A DNA stretch of 64,000 nucleotides from UBA6898 sp964463135. Its GTDB lineage: Bacteria; Nitrospirota; Thermodesulfovibrionia; Thermodesulfovibrionales; UBA6898. The notes beneath the pieces are model-generated. The model ran no database searches and had not been told where the DNA came from. It worked only from the letters and a program-made list of their open reading frames with translations. The position numbers and the translations under genes were made by a program. The stretch covers positions 300,814 through 364,813 of the forward strand of contig CAYXBA010000002.1 of NCBI GenBank assembly GCA_964463135.1, given 5' to 3'. This document shows positions 34,036-42,541 of the stretch, piece by piece. Each line of letters opens with the position of its first letter. The stretch's first letter is position 1.

Positions 34036-34839
34036 CTACGGAAGAGAGCAGTAACCTTCGTTATAATCGATCAGTTCGGTGATGGTAGGATGTTCGCCGC
34101 ATATTGCGCAGTTCGGGTTTTTCGGGACCTTCACCTTCCTGAAGGTGGTCTTCAGCGCGTCGTACACGAGCAGGGCATTTTTCAGAGGATCTCCCTTTCC
34201 CAGGATCAGCTTGAGGACCTCGGTTGCCTGAAGACTTCCGACAACACCGGTAAGCACGCCAAGCACGCCTGCTTCCTGGCAGGACGGCACCAGACCGGCA
34301 GGCGGCGGCTCCTCAAAAAGACAGCGGTAACAGTGACCTTCACCGGGGATTATGGTCGTGACCTGGCCCTCGAACTTGAGGATAGCCCCGCTCACCAACG
34401 GCTTTTTCGCCATGACACAAGCGTCATTCACCAGATAACGTGTCGGGAAATTATCGCTGCCGTCGACCACGATGTCATAGTCCTTGATAATGTCCACGAT
34501 GTTGTCCTTTGATATCCTGACTTTGTGAGGGACAATATTCACGTCAGGATTGAGCGCCTTGAAGGTCTTCTCTGCAGATTCTACCTTGAGCATGCCGATA
34601 GTATGCACATTGTGCGCTATCTGGCGCTGAAGGTTGCTTATCTCGACAACGTCATTATCAATAAGACCTATGGTGCCGACGCCTGCAGCGGTCAGGTAGT
34701 ATCCGACCGGGCAACCGAGACCGCCTGCTCCGACAAGGACCACCTTTGCATTGATGATCTTTTCCTGTCCCCTGCCACCGACCTCAGGCAGGATGATATG
34801 CCTGCTGTACCGTTTGAGCTGTTCGTCCGTGAATTCCAT
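34036..34839 (-). CDS. E1-like adenylyltransferase of the ThiF/MoeB/HesA family
   Basis: The 267-residue enzyme carries the nucleotide-binding GAGGLGCPVGYYL near residue 34 and the DGSDNFPTRYLVND segment near residue 124. The two zinc-binding CxxC pairs are CYRCLFEEPP near residue 169 and CAICGEHP near 240. It lacks a C-terminal rhodanese domain. These enzymes adenylate the C-terminal Gly-Gly of ThiS, MoaD or similar sulfur carriers. The start shares one base with the tusA-like stop (TAATG), so the two are translationally coupled. The context points to a sulfur-carrier system, not to ThiF or MoeB themselves, although both are possible. Confidence 0.92.
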   Translation of the reverse strand: MEFTDEQLKRYSRHIILPEVGGRGQEKIINAKVVLVGAGGLGCPVGYYLTAAGVGTIGLIDNDVVEISNLQRQIAHNVHTIGMLKVESAEKTFKALNPDVNIVPHKVRISKDNIVDIIKDYDIVVDGSDNFPTRYLVNDACVMAKKPLVSGAILKFEGQVTTIIPGEGHCYRCLFEEPPPAGLVPSCQEAGVLGVLTGVVGSLQATEVLKLILGKGDPLKNALLVYDALKTTFRKVKVPKNPNCAICGEHPTITELIDYNEGYCSLP

Positions 34840-35123
34840 TAATCCCTGTCCTTCCTTATGAACAACACCCAGTCGCTCTCATTGAGCTTTTCAACACCCA
34901 GCACCGTCTGCCCGTGTTCTGTCATGGACTTCGGAATGCTCCTCGACGATTCTTCATAATCGAGCAGGATCTCAAGTACCTTTCCAATCTCCATCGATTC
35001 TATCGCAAGCTTTGCCCTGACAAACGTATGAGGACAGACCAGCCCCCGTATATCGATCTTCTTGTGAGGCTTGATCGTATCCAAGACCGCGCCTGCAGGA
35101 CTAATGGTGTCCCTTGCCCTCAA
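34839..35123 (-). CDS. TusA-like sulfurtransferase with atypical CPHTF motif
   Basis: The 94-residue protein has the TusA/SirA fold pattern: IDIRGLVCPHTFVRAKLAIES, a middle LLDYEESSRSIPKSMTEHG and the C-terminal WVLFIRK strand. TusA carries persulfide sulfur on its conserved Cys in a CPxP motif. The Cys-Pro is kept (CPHTF) but the second Pro is missing. It overlaps hom by 23 bases and thiF-like by one base. Inference: it hands sulfur to the ThiF-type enzyme. The N-terminal 22 residues are a linker and may not be translated if a later start is used. Confidence 0.85.
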   Translation of the reverse strand: MRARDTISPAGAVLDTIKPHKKIDIRGLVCPHTFVRAKLAIESMEIGKVLEILLDYEESSRSIPKSMTEHGQTVLGVEKLNESDWVLFIRKDRD

Positions 35124-36399
35124 CGCGGATGAAGACGGTCTTGCCGGCCACGATCTTCAGCTTATTGATCTCTTTCATGGCACTCACAACACCCTTTTCT
35201 TTTGCCATATGCGTCAGCACGACCAGGGGCACTGCCTTGCCTTCCATGCGGTCCTTCTGGATGACCGAAGCAATGCTGATGTTATGCTTGCCGAGAATGC
35301 CGGAGATCTTGGAGAGCACGCCCGGCTTGTCGATCGCAGAGAACCTGAAGTAATACATGGACATCACATCATCCATCTTCATGAGCGGCATCGGCTTATG
35401 GGAACCGGAGGAGGCACGAAGCCGGCCGACCGAGTTGGCCGTAATGTCGCGCGCAATGTCCACGATGTCACTCACCACTGCACTGCCGGTCGGAAGATCA
35501 CCGGCACCGCGGCCATAATAGAGCGTTGAGCCAACAGCATCGCCTTCCACATATACTGCATTGAAGACACCGTCAACCTTCGAGATCAGGAGGTCCTCAG
35601 GCACCATGGTAGGATGCACCCTTAGTTCAACCTGGCCGTTCGTCTCTTTCGTAATGCCGAGCAGCTTTATCTTGCAGCCCAGTTCCCGTGCAAACTCGAT
35701 GTCCAGAGGCGATATCCAGGAGATACCCTCACGATATACGTCCTTGATCGTGAACTGCCGTCCAAAGGAGATCGATGCCAGGATCGCGAGCTTGTGCGCC
35801 GAATCGATGCCCTCGATATCATAGGTAGGGTCTGCCTCTGCGTATCCGAGCCTCTGCGCCTCCTTCAGCACGTCCGGGAACTGTGCCTTCTCCGTGGACA
35901 TCTTGGACAGGATATAGTTCGTGGTCCCGTTAATAATCCCGTACACAGCCTTGATCCTGTTGGCAACAAGACCTTCCCTGAGCACCTTGATGATCGGTAT
36001 GCCGCCAGCCACAGCAGCCTCAAAGCCGACCTCGACACCGGCCTTTTCCGCAGCCTTGAATATCTCGACCCCATGGGTGGCAAGCAGGGCCTTGTTGGCG
36101 GTCACTACGTGTTTGCCTGCGCGGATGGCGCGGAGGATCATATCTTTTGCGATCGTGGTGCCGCCGATGAGCTCGACAATAATATGGATATTCGGGTCGT
36201 TAAACAGGTCTTCTGCCTTTGTGGTCAGAACGCCCTTCGGGACTTTGATGCCGCGGTCCCGTTTGATATCAAGGTCAGCGATCCTCCGCAGATTGATATC
36301 AATACCTGTGCGCTGCTTCAACAGATCCCTGTTCTTCAGCAGTATGGATGCGGTCCCTGTTCCTACTGTCCCAAAACCGATAATCCCAATATTGATCAT
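35101..36399 (-). CDS. hom: Homoserine dehydrogenase
   Basis: The 432-residue enzyme reduces aspartate semialdehyde to homoserine, the branch point to threonine and methionine. The N-terminal Rossmann motif GFGTVGTGTASIL, the catalytic-domain phrases EAAVAGGIPIIK and INGTTNYILSKM, and a C-terminal ACT regulatory domain (~residues 350-425) are all visible. It heads the cassette hom-tusA-thiF-jamm, which suggests that the sulfur-transfer genes act on a homoserine-derived acceptor in methionine synthesis; that is inference. Confidence 0.96.
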   Translation of the reverse strand: MINIGIIGFGTVGTGTASILLKNRDLLKQRTGIDINLRRIADLDIKRDRGIKVPKGVLTTKAEDLFNDPNIHIIVELIGGTTIAKDMILRAIRAGKHVVTANKALLATHGVEIFKAAEKAGVEVGFEAAVAGGIPIIKVLREGLVANRIKAVYGIINGTTNYILSKMSTEKAQFPDVLKEAQRLGYAEADPTYDIEGIDSAHKLAILASISFGRQFTIKDVYREGISWISPLDIEFARELGCKIKLLGITKETNGQVELRVHPTMVPEDLLISKVDGVFNAVYVEGDAVGSTLYYGRGAGDLPTGSAVVSDIVDIARDITANSVGRLRASSGSHKPMPLMKMDDVMSMYYFRFSAIDKPGVLSKISGILGKHNISIASVIQKDRMEGKAVPLVVLTHMAKEKGVVSAMKEINKLKIVAGKTVFIRVEGKGHH

Positions 36400-36499
36400 A
36401 TGTTTAGCACCCTCTCTTTTTTCATTTCTTGTCCGAACATGCTTTCTTGCATATATTTTTATGAAAGCGCTATCAGAAGCAGAAGAAACTCATTACCTA

Positions 36500-37354
36500 T
36501 CACTCATTACCCATCACGGCACTGAACATCTCTTCTGCATTCATGGAGCTTCTTACCAACGGGCCGGAAGCAACATACCTGAATCCCATACTGAGAGCGG
36601 TCTCCTTCAATTCATCAAAGGTCTCAGGCAGGATGTATTTTACCACAGGAAGATTTTTCTTGGTGGGCCTCAGATACTGGCCTATCGTAAGAAAATCACA
36701 TTGATTTTTGCGGAGATCAGCAAGCAGTTCCATGACCTCATCCATGGTCTCGCCAAGTCCGAGCATAAACCCTGACTTGGTTGATATCGCCGGTGCCACT
36801 TCCTTCGCTGTCCTCAGCATTGAGAGCGAACGTTGATATTCAGCCTGGGGTCTCACAGCAGAATAGAGCCTCTGCACGGTTTCCATGTTGTGATTGAATA
36901 CATCAGGCAGAGCATCGAGAACGATCCTGAGAGCATTCATGTCGCCGTTGAAATCCGGGGTCAGCACCTCAATCCGCGCTTCAGGTAGCCGCATTCTAAT
37001 TGCGCATATTGTCTCTGCGAACTGGGCTGCTCCCCCATCAGGCAGGTCATCGCGGGTGACTGAGGTGATAACGATGTATCTCAGGCCCATCTCTGCGGCC
37101 GCCTCTGCCACCTGCTCTGGCTCGCGGCTATTAACGGCAACAGGCATGCCGGATGTCACGGAACAGAAACCGCAGTTGCGTGTGCAGTGCGGACCGAGGA
37201 TAAGAAAAGCAGCAGTAGGTTTTGAAAAACATTCACCCCTGTTTGGGCAGCGCGCATCTTCGCATACGGTTGAAAGCCCGTGCCTTCGCAGAAGATGCTT
37301 TGTGTCATGGAGCCCGGTGCGGTAGGGGGTCTTTATCCAGTCTGGAAGGCGCAT
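36500..37354 (-). CDS. lipA: Lipoyl synthase
   Basis: The 284-residue radical-SAM enzyme inserts two sulfurs into octanoyl groups on lipoyl-dependent proteins. It has both Fe-S sites: the N-terminal auxiliary cluster motif CEDARCPNRGECF near residue 32 and the radical-SAM motif CTRNCGFC near residue 59, plus the C-terminal RSSM segment that ligates the auxiliary cluster. The length is normal. It follows the DUF116 gene by 14 bases in the def-fmt-DUF116-lipA run. No lipB is visible. Confidence 0.97.
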   Translation of the reverse strand: MRLPDWIKTPYRTGLHDTKHLLRRHGLSTVCEDARCPNRGECFSKPTAAFLILGPHCTRNCGFCSVTSGMPVAVNSREPEQVAEAAAEMGLRYIVITSVTRDDLPDGGAAQFAETICAIRMRLPEARIEVLTPDFNGDMNALRIVLDALPDVFNHNMETVQRLYSAVRPQAEYQRSLSMLRTAKEVAPAISTKSGFMLGLGETMDEVMELLADLRKNQCDFLTIGQYLRPTKKNLPVVKYILPETFDELKETALSMGFRYVASGPLVRSSMNAEEMFSAVMGNE

Positions 37355-37368
37355 GCCGGAAACGCTTT

Positions 37369-37932
37369 TCAGTCCCTGCCAAAGAAGGTTATCGCCTCTT
37401 TCACCTTGTCGAGATCGACCCTGGTATTAAAGCAGGGGCCAAAGGGGCGCTCGTTCGGAATGCCGAGTACCGGGATAGGGTATGTATCGACCAGTCCGCT
37501 CGAAAGGTCGCGCTCGCAGGCGACCGCTATGATCGCCTCGGGTCTGACCTCCTGAACTATCTTCCTCGCAAGGGTCCCTCCGGTTGCAACAGAGAGATTG
37601 AGCTTATACAGATCGGTTATCTCTATGAGATCTTTGATCCCGCATCTGCCGCATCGTTTGCAGTTATAGATATTATGCGTGATCCGGATCTCGCAGTCGC
37701 TGATCTGGAGGCAGTGGGGCAGCAGGATAAGGATCTTCTTTGTCTTCGTCTTCTCGGCCCTGATCAGCTTGTTGTTCATACGGATGATGGCGTACTGAAA
37801 GGCCTCTTTTTTGCCCTTCATAAATGCCGCGATCAGCATGAGCATGGGATAGAAGATCTTGAGGACAACCCCGCGGGATAATCTAATGATGTTCAAAGCG
37901 CATCCCTTCCGTGATATGACGGCCGCGGGCAA
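37369..37932 (-). CDS. DUF116 protein
   Basis: The protein (174-187 residues) belongs to DUF116, found next to def and fmt in many anaerobes. A membrane-proximal N-terminal helix (VVLKIFYPMLMLIAAFMKGK) is followed by a cytoplasmic domain with HNIYNCKRCGRCGIKDL (CxxCGxC cluster) and ACERDLSSGL. The cysteines suggest a metal or Fe-S site. Start choice: ATG at 37932 overlaps the fmt stop by 50 bases; a TTG at 37896 would overlap by 14 and is preceded by GGAAGGG, so the shorter form is plausible. The function is unknown. Confidence 0.83.
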   Translation of the reverse strand: MPAAVISRKGCALNIIRLSRGVVLKIFYPMLMLIAAFMKGKKEAFQYAIIRMNNKLIRAEKTKTKKILILLPHCLQISDCEIRITHNIYNCKRCGRCGIKDLIEITDLYKLNLSVATGGTLARKIVQEVRPEAIIAVACERDLSSGLVDTYPIPVLGIPNERPFGPCFNTRVDLDKVKEAITFFGRD

Positions 37933-38815
37933 AGGCAGCCCCGGTCATCGTTTTTTTGCCTTCAGGCCTCAGCTCTAGCAGTGCAAGAATACCTCTACCG
38001 GTACCTACATGAAGCTCGTCGCCCTGGACCTTCACAATGCTTCCAGCCGCAGCTTTTGCATCGGCATCAACGACCCTCGATGCTATGACCGTGATCTTTT
38101 CGCCTTCGAACAGGCACTGGCCGCCCGGCCAGGGGTACATGCCCCTTATCAGGTTGAATATCTGACGGGCAGAGGCTGTCCAGTTAATTTTTCCATCCTC
38201 TTTTTTTATGATCGGCGCGTAGGTCGATTCCCCTGCCTGCGGAACCGGCCTGATGGATTCGCTGACGATACCCCTGATAGTTGTTATCAGGAGATCAGCG
38301 CCCATTTCAGAAAGCCTGCTCCCCAGGGTCTGGGCATTATCTTCATCCAATATCCCGGTCTCTTCCATAAGCAGAATGTCGCCTGTGTCGAGCCCTTCAT
38401 CCATCAGCATGGTGGTAACGCCTGTCTTTTCTTCTCCATGCACGAGAGACCACTGGATCGGCGCAGCTCCCCGATATTTGGGGAGGAGCGACGCATGGAC
38501 ATTAATACAGCCCTTCGGAGGCAGGGCCAGCATGGCAGGAGGGATGATCCTCCCGTAAGCAACAACCACGATCATGTCAGGCTTCAATTCTGCGACTGCC
38601 TTAAGGAATTCTTCCGAACGTATGCCTGCGGGCTGCAGCACCGGAATACCCTGCGCCAGTGCATATTCCTTCACCGGCGGCTGGGAAAGCTTGTGACCCC
38701 TTCCCTTTACCCGGTCAGGCTGCGTGACAACCGCAACAACATCTTCTCCTGTTTCAACAAGTCTTTTGAACGAGAGTACAGCAAAATCCGGGGTACCGAA
38801 AAAGATGATCCTCAT
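37883..38815 (-). CDS. fmt: Methionyl-tRNA formyltransferase
   Basis: The 310-residue enzyme formylates initiator Met-tRNA. The N-terminal FFGTPDFAVLSFKRL, the catalytic NVHASLLPKYRGAAPIQWS near residue 108 and the C-terminal OB-like domain are complete. It starts 5 bases after def, the classic def-fmt pairing. Fhs (58720-60483) provides the 10-formyl-THF substrate in the same genome. Confidence 0.97.
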   Translation of the reverse strand: MRIIFFGTPDFAVLSFKRLVETGEDVVAVVTQPDRVKGRGHKLSQPPVKEYALAQGIPVLQPAGIRSEEFLKAVAELKPDMIVVVAYGRIIPPAMLALPPKGCINVHASLLPKYRGAAPIQWSLVHGEEKTGVTTMLMDEGLDTGDILLMEETGILDEDNAQTLGSRLSEMGADLLITTIRGIVSESIRPVPQAGESTYAPIIKKEDGKINWTASARQIFNLIRGMYPWPGGQCLFEGEKITVIASRVVDADAKAAAGSIVKVQGDELHVGTGRGILALLELRPEGKKTMTGAAFARGRHITEGMRFEHH

Positions 38816-38820
38816 GCGAA

Positions 38821-39330
38821 TTACTTCTCGGCCTTTGCAAGCTTCTTGTAGCGCTTCTTGAAAAATTCCCGTTTGATCGGACTGATCCTGTCAATGAAGA
38901 GCAGACCGTCAAGATGGTCGATCTCATGCTGAATCGCTATGGCAAGGAGTCCTTCAGCCTCTATCTCGACCTGGTTGCCCTCACGGTCCATGCAGCCCAC
39001 GATCACCTGTTCTGCACGCGTGACCTTGGCGGTATATTCCGGAATACTGAGACAGCCTTCCTCAAACTCGATCTCTCCCTCGCTCTTCAGGATTGAGGGG
39101 TTGATCAGCACGATAAGCGGCTGCTGCTCCTCACGAGAGCTGATGTCTATCACCGCCAGCCTCTTTGAAACGCCGACCTGCGGTGCCGCAAGGCCGACAC
39201 CCGGAGCTGCGTACATGGTCTCGACCATGTCATCGATCAGGACCTGAAGCTCCTCATCAAAGGCCGTGACAGGCGCAGCCTTTTTCTTCAGCACCGGCTC
39301 GGGGAATTTTTTTATTTCGCGAATTGCCAT
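38821..39330 (-). CDS. def: Peptide deformylase
   Basis: The ~169-residue metalloenzyme removes the N-formyl group from nascent proteins. The three motifs are GVGLAAPQVG near residue 46, EGCLS near residue 92 and QHEIDHLDG near residue 135. I take the ATG at 39330 over a TTG two codons upstream. An AT-rich TATAAT hexamer lies a few bases before the ATG on the minus strand, but I could not place a -35 box. It heads the def-fmt-DUF116-lipA unit; the lipoprotein gene is divergent. Confidence 0.97.
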   Translation of the reverse strand: MAIREIKKFPEPVLKKKAAPVTAFDEELQVLIDDMVETMYAAPGVGLAAPQVGVSKRLAVIDISSREEQQPLIVLINPSILKSEGEIEFEEGCLSIPEYTAKVTRAEQVIVGCMDREGNQVEIEAEGLLAIAIQHEIDHLDGLLFIDRISPIKREFFKKRYKKLAKAEK

Positions 39331-39427
39331 GTTCAATTATAAAACATTTCCCTCACAAGGGTCGACACCAGCGCTTCTATTTCATTGAATTTTCGGCGTG
39401 GGCGTGGCATTATGTAAGCAAAATTTT

Positions 39428-40123
39428 ATGAATCATCTCACGACCAGAAAAACCATTATCATTGCCTCGCTCCTGTTACTTCTTACCGGCTGCGCATCGA
39501 TGGGGCAAAAGTTCTCTGCAGGAGAGCCGAAAAACAGCCTGCCCTTCACGGCCCGGGATCTGGTGGAGGAGATGCACAGCATTGCGGTGCCGCCCTTCTC
39601 AGGTGACGGACAGGCCTGGCATGAAGCAGCGCAGGAGGTGCTTGCACAGGCGCCAAGGGCCAGTGTTATCCCGCAAAAGAATCTTGATGCTGCCATAAAA
39701 AACACGAAGAAAGATCTATCCCTCCTGCAGCCAGAGGAAAGAGTGGAATATGCAGCCAGATGGGGAAGAGCTGTCCAGGCAGACGCAGTGCTGAACGGTG
39801 TCATCCTGAGCCGGGACAATCGGCACGAACTAATTCTCCAGCTTATTTCCTCAAGGGATGCTCGGGTGCTCTGGATCCAGGCCGCTGATTTTTCCTTTAA
39901 AGGTGACCAGGTTTCAAGGAACGACCAGAAGGAACTGCTCCATAAGATGCTTTCGCCCCTCTTTCCGCTTCTTGGCAGCAGGGAAAGACCCGTTCAATCG
40001 AGGCAGGAGATGCAGCAGAGAACTGAACCTGACCAAAAGCCTGACAAGAGATCAAAGCCTTCCCGAAAACCCGGCAAGGGTGTAAAGCCTGAACCACAGC
40101 CTGAAGACGTCAGCCCGATGTGA
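39428..40123 (+). CDS. Lipoprotein of unknown function
   Basis: The ~231-residue protein has a lipoprotein signal (IIIASLLLLLTGCASMG). The region to ~residue 185 resembles a small alpha/beta domain with SIAVPPFSGDG and VQADAVLNGVIL, in the style of GNA1162/TolB-type putative periplasmic lipoproteins, and the last ~45 residues are a Lys/Pro-rich tail. I take the ATG at 39428. No clear Shine-Dalgarno is seen. Its stop overlaps the GTG at 40120 of the next gene. The function is not recognised. Confidence 0.72.
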   Translation: MNHLTTRKTIIIASLLLLLTGCASMGQKFSAGEPKNSLPFTARDLVEEMHSIAVPPFSGDGQAWHEAAQEVLAQAPRASVIPQKNLDAAIKNTKKDLSLLQPEERVEYAARWGRAVQADAVLNGVILSRDNRHELILQLISSRDARVLWIQAADFSFKGDQVSRNDQKELLHKMLSPLFPLLGSRERPVQSRQEMQQRTEPDQKPDKRSKPSRKPGKGVKPEPQPEDVSPM

Positions 40124-40125
40124 TC

Positions 40126-41229
40126 ATGGACAATACCCCGAACATTGTTATGCAGTGCCCCAAATGCAGGAGGGAATTCTCCCTTGATACGAATTATTGC
40201 GACGACTGCTCAGCCATGCTCGAGCCGACAGAACAGGCTCCGATAACAGCAGTGCAGCCGGCCGCAGCCCGGAAAGAGACCCCACCAGTTCTTTCTGCTG
40301 CAAGTGATGATCAGTTGGAGGATTTCAGGATAGACAGTCTGAAAACGGATATTGAAGAGAGCTTTGTCTCCACACTCCTCTATGAGCTGAAGCGGTTAAA
40401 AAAAAGGATACCAAAGAAGGAGGCTGCGCTTTCTGGCCTGCAGAAACAGCAGACTGACAGCAGCGGCCACGGTCTTATTCAGGAGATCGGCAGAGCAGAG
40501 GATGATATAAGTGAACTGCTTAAGCGGACCGCAAAGATCGAGGCGATCCTCGAAAACCTGAAAAAGAAGCTTGAGGCTGACATGCATAATCTGCAGGCTG
40601 AGATCAGCAAAGCCATGCAGCCTGGCATGTTCGGGTTCCTTACGGTCTCAGGCCGCTATTACGGCATGCTCTCTTCTGAAATAAAGGTCAAAAAAGCCCT
40701 CCTGAACGCGATAGAGACCAGAACATACAGCAGAAGAAAGAACTTGCTGAAATATCTGATTATTGCTGGCCTGACCTTGATCATGGCAGGCATTCTTGTC
40801 TTTTCCTGGACAAAGATCTCTGACAGGAGAGGAAGCATGACCGCATCATTGCCGGCACAGGGAACTGCATCAAAGGTGGCTGTCCAGGCAAAAGACATCT
40901 ACGATCTTCTTGAGGACATCAGGAAGGCGAACATGAAAAAGGACCTCGGCCTGTGGGAATCCCGGTACAGCAGACAATACCTTGAGGCCGGGAAAAAGAG
41001 GGACGAGACCGTAGAGAGCTGGAAGAGATACGATTATCTTTCCCTGCAATACCGGGTAGAGGACATCCAGATGCTCCCGGAAAAGATAACCGCAATGATC
41101 TCATGGGAAATGGAGCTGAGATCGAAAGAGTCGGGCAAGACGACCCGTACCGCCCAGAAGCTCCTATCGGAGTTCGTTGTAGAGGATCATACGCTCAAGA
41201 TAGCCTCGGTCAGAAAAGCAGGGCCATAA
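40126..41229 (+). CDS. Membrane protein with N-terminal zinc ribbon and C-terminal NTF2-like domain
   Basis: The ~367-residue protein begins with a two-CxxC zinc ribbon (CPKCRREF and CDDC near residues 7-29). A ~110-residue amphipathic region and a transmembrane helix near residues 205-225 (LLKYLIIAGLTLIMAGILVF) follow. The last ~115 residues, starting DIYDLLEDIRKANMKKDLGL, look like a Cds6/NTF2-like domain of periplasmic proteins. The start could instead be GTG at 40120. It lies 7 bases before rsmB and is coupled to the upstream lipoprotein gene. No partner is known to me. Confidence 0.78.
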   Translation: MDNTPNIVMQCPKCRREFSLDTNYCDDCSAMLEPTEQAPITAVQPAAARKETPPVLSAASDDQLEDFRIDSLKTDIEESFVSTLLYELKRLKKRIPKKEAALSGLQKQQTDSSGHGLIQEIGRAEDDISELLKRTAKIEAILENLKKKLEADMHNLQAEISKAMQPGMFGFLTVSGRYYGMLSSEIKVKKALLNAIETRTYSRRKNLLKYLIIAGLTLIMAGILVFSWTKISDRRGSMTASLPAQGTASKVAVQAKDIYDLLEDIRKANMKKDLGLWESRYSRQYLEAGKKRDETVESWKRYDYLSLQYRVEDIQMLPEKITAMISWEMELRSKESGKTTRTAQKLLSEFVVEDHTLKIASVRKAGP

Positions 41230-41236
41230 AAGGTCT

Positions 41237-42541
41237 ATGACAAACACCCGCATCGCTGCTGTTTCCTGTCTTATCGATATTCTGAAGCACGGAGCCAGGC
41301 CGAAACAATCCCTTGAGCAGTTCAATCAGACGCTCGACCGGAGGGACAGGGCTTTTTTAATGGAGATCGTGTACGGCGTAACAAGGAACCTCTATGCCCT
41401 TGACGAGATCATCGGCACCTTTGTCAGGAATCGGAAAACGCTCAGCGACGAAACGGTCAATAACCTCCGCATGGCCATGTATCAGATCCTGTTCATGAGG
41501 GTGCCGGGTTATGCGGTCGTGAACGAATCGGTGGAGATGGAAAAGTCCGGCGGCAAGCCGACCCTGGTCAATGCAGTGCTCAGGAATCTCCTGCGGGGCA
41601 AGGACAAGTCGGCACTGCCCCTGAACTATGACGATATTGTAAAAGATATATCGATCAACACCTCACATCAGGCATGGATGGTAAAGCGCTGGATCTCCCG
41701 CTTTGGCCGGGATGAAGCCCGGCTGCTGGGAGAGGCCAACAACCGCATGCCGCCTCTTGTCCTGAGAGTCAATACGCTCAGGATATCCCTCGATGAACTG
41801 CTCAGGGAGCTTGCAGAGAAGAAGATCCCGGCTGAAGCTGTTCGATCCTCCCCTGACGGCATTGCGATCGGCGCGGAGGTGTCCTATCAGGACCTTTCTT
41901 CTTTTTACGGACTCTTTGCTGTTCAGGACGAGGCTTCCCAGCTGATCGGTCATCTGGTCTCACCGGAAAAAGGGGAGCGGATCCTTGATGCCTGCGCTGC
42001 TCCGGGCGGCAAGACAACGCATCTTGCCCAGCTCATGCAGGACCAGGGCGAGATCCTTGCCGTAGAAAAGGACCCGCAGCGGATACTGAGACTGCACGAA
42101 AACATAACAGGCCTTGGTGTCAATTCTGCAAAGGTGTTCAGGGGAGACATCGGTGAACTGAAGGACATCGGCACCTTTGACCGTATCCTCCTCGATGCTC
42201 CCTGCTCTTCCACGGGCGTGATCCGGCGCAACCCTGACGTAAAATATCGGCATACCCTGAAGGATATCGTCGAATTCGGAAAGAAACAGACCGGCCTCCT
42301 GACTGCGGTCGCTGCCCTTCTTCGCAAGGGCGGCCGGATCGTCTATTCGGTCTGCTCGATCGAACCTGAAGAGGGCGAACAGGTGATCAGCGATTTCTTG
42401 AAGACAACAGATGAATTCCGTATTATAGAACCTGATCAGGAATTCATGGGACCATTTGTAGAAAACGGCTTTTTCAGGACATTCCCCCATAAGAACAACA
42501 TGGACGGCTTTTTTGGAGCGATATTGTGCAGAAAGGCATGA
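41237..42541 (+). CDS. rsmB: 16S rRNA (cytosine-967-C5)-methyltransferase RsmB
   Basis: The 434-residue enzyme methylates C967 of 16S rRNA. An N-terminal NusB-like RNA-binding domain (residues ~1-135) is followed by a Rossmann methyltransferase domain with DACAAPGGKTTHLAQ near residue 249 and the PC-motif DAPCSSTGVIRRNPDVKY near 316; the second Cys is in YSVCSIEPEE near residue 372. It is followed by the PASTA gene at a 4-base ATGA overlap, a gene order seen with def-fmt in many anaerobes. Confidence 0.96.
   Translation: MTNTRIAAVSCLIDILKHGARPKQSLEQFNQTLDRRDRAFLMEIVYGVTRNLYALDEIIGTFVRNRKTLSDETVNNLRMAMYQILFMRVPGYAVVNESVEMEKSGGKPTLVNAVLRNLLRGKDKSALPLNYDDIVKDISINTSHQAWMVKRWISRFGRDEARLLGEANNRMPPLVLRVNTLRISLDELLRELAEKKIPAEAVRSSPDGIAIGAEVSYQDLSSFYGLFAVQDEASQLIGHLVSPEKGERILDACAAPGGKTTHLAQLMQDQGEILAVEKDPQRILRLHENITGLGVNSAKVFRGDIGELKDIGTFDRILLDAPCSSTGVIRRNPDVKYRHTLKDIVEFGKKQTGLLTAVAALLRKGGRIVYSVCSIEPEEGEQVISDFLKTTDEFRIIEPDQEFMGPFVENGFFRTFPHKNNMDGFFGAILCRKA

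Noticed and set aside
39337..39350. TATAAT a few bases before the def ATG as a leaderless promoter
   Set aside because: No -35 box at a suitable distance; an AT-rich coincidence cannot be excluded.
39405..39420. Sigma-54-like TGGCATTATGTAAGCA upstream of the 39428 lipoprotein
   Set aside because: The -12 half is AAGC instead of TTGC and the implied start of transcription falls after the ATG.
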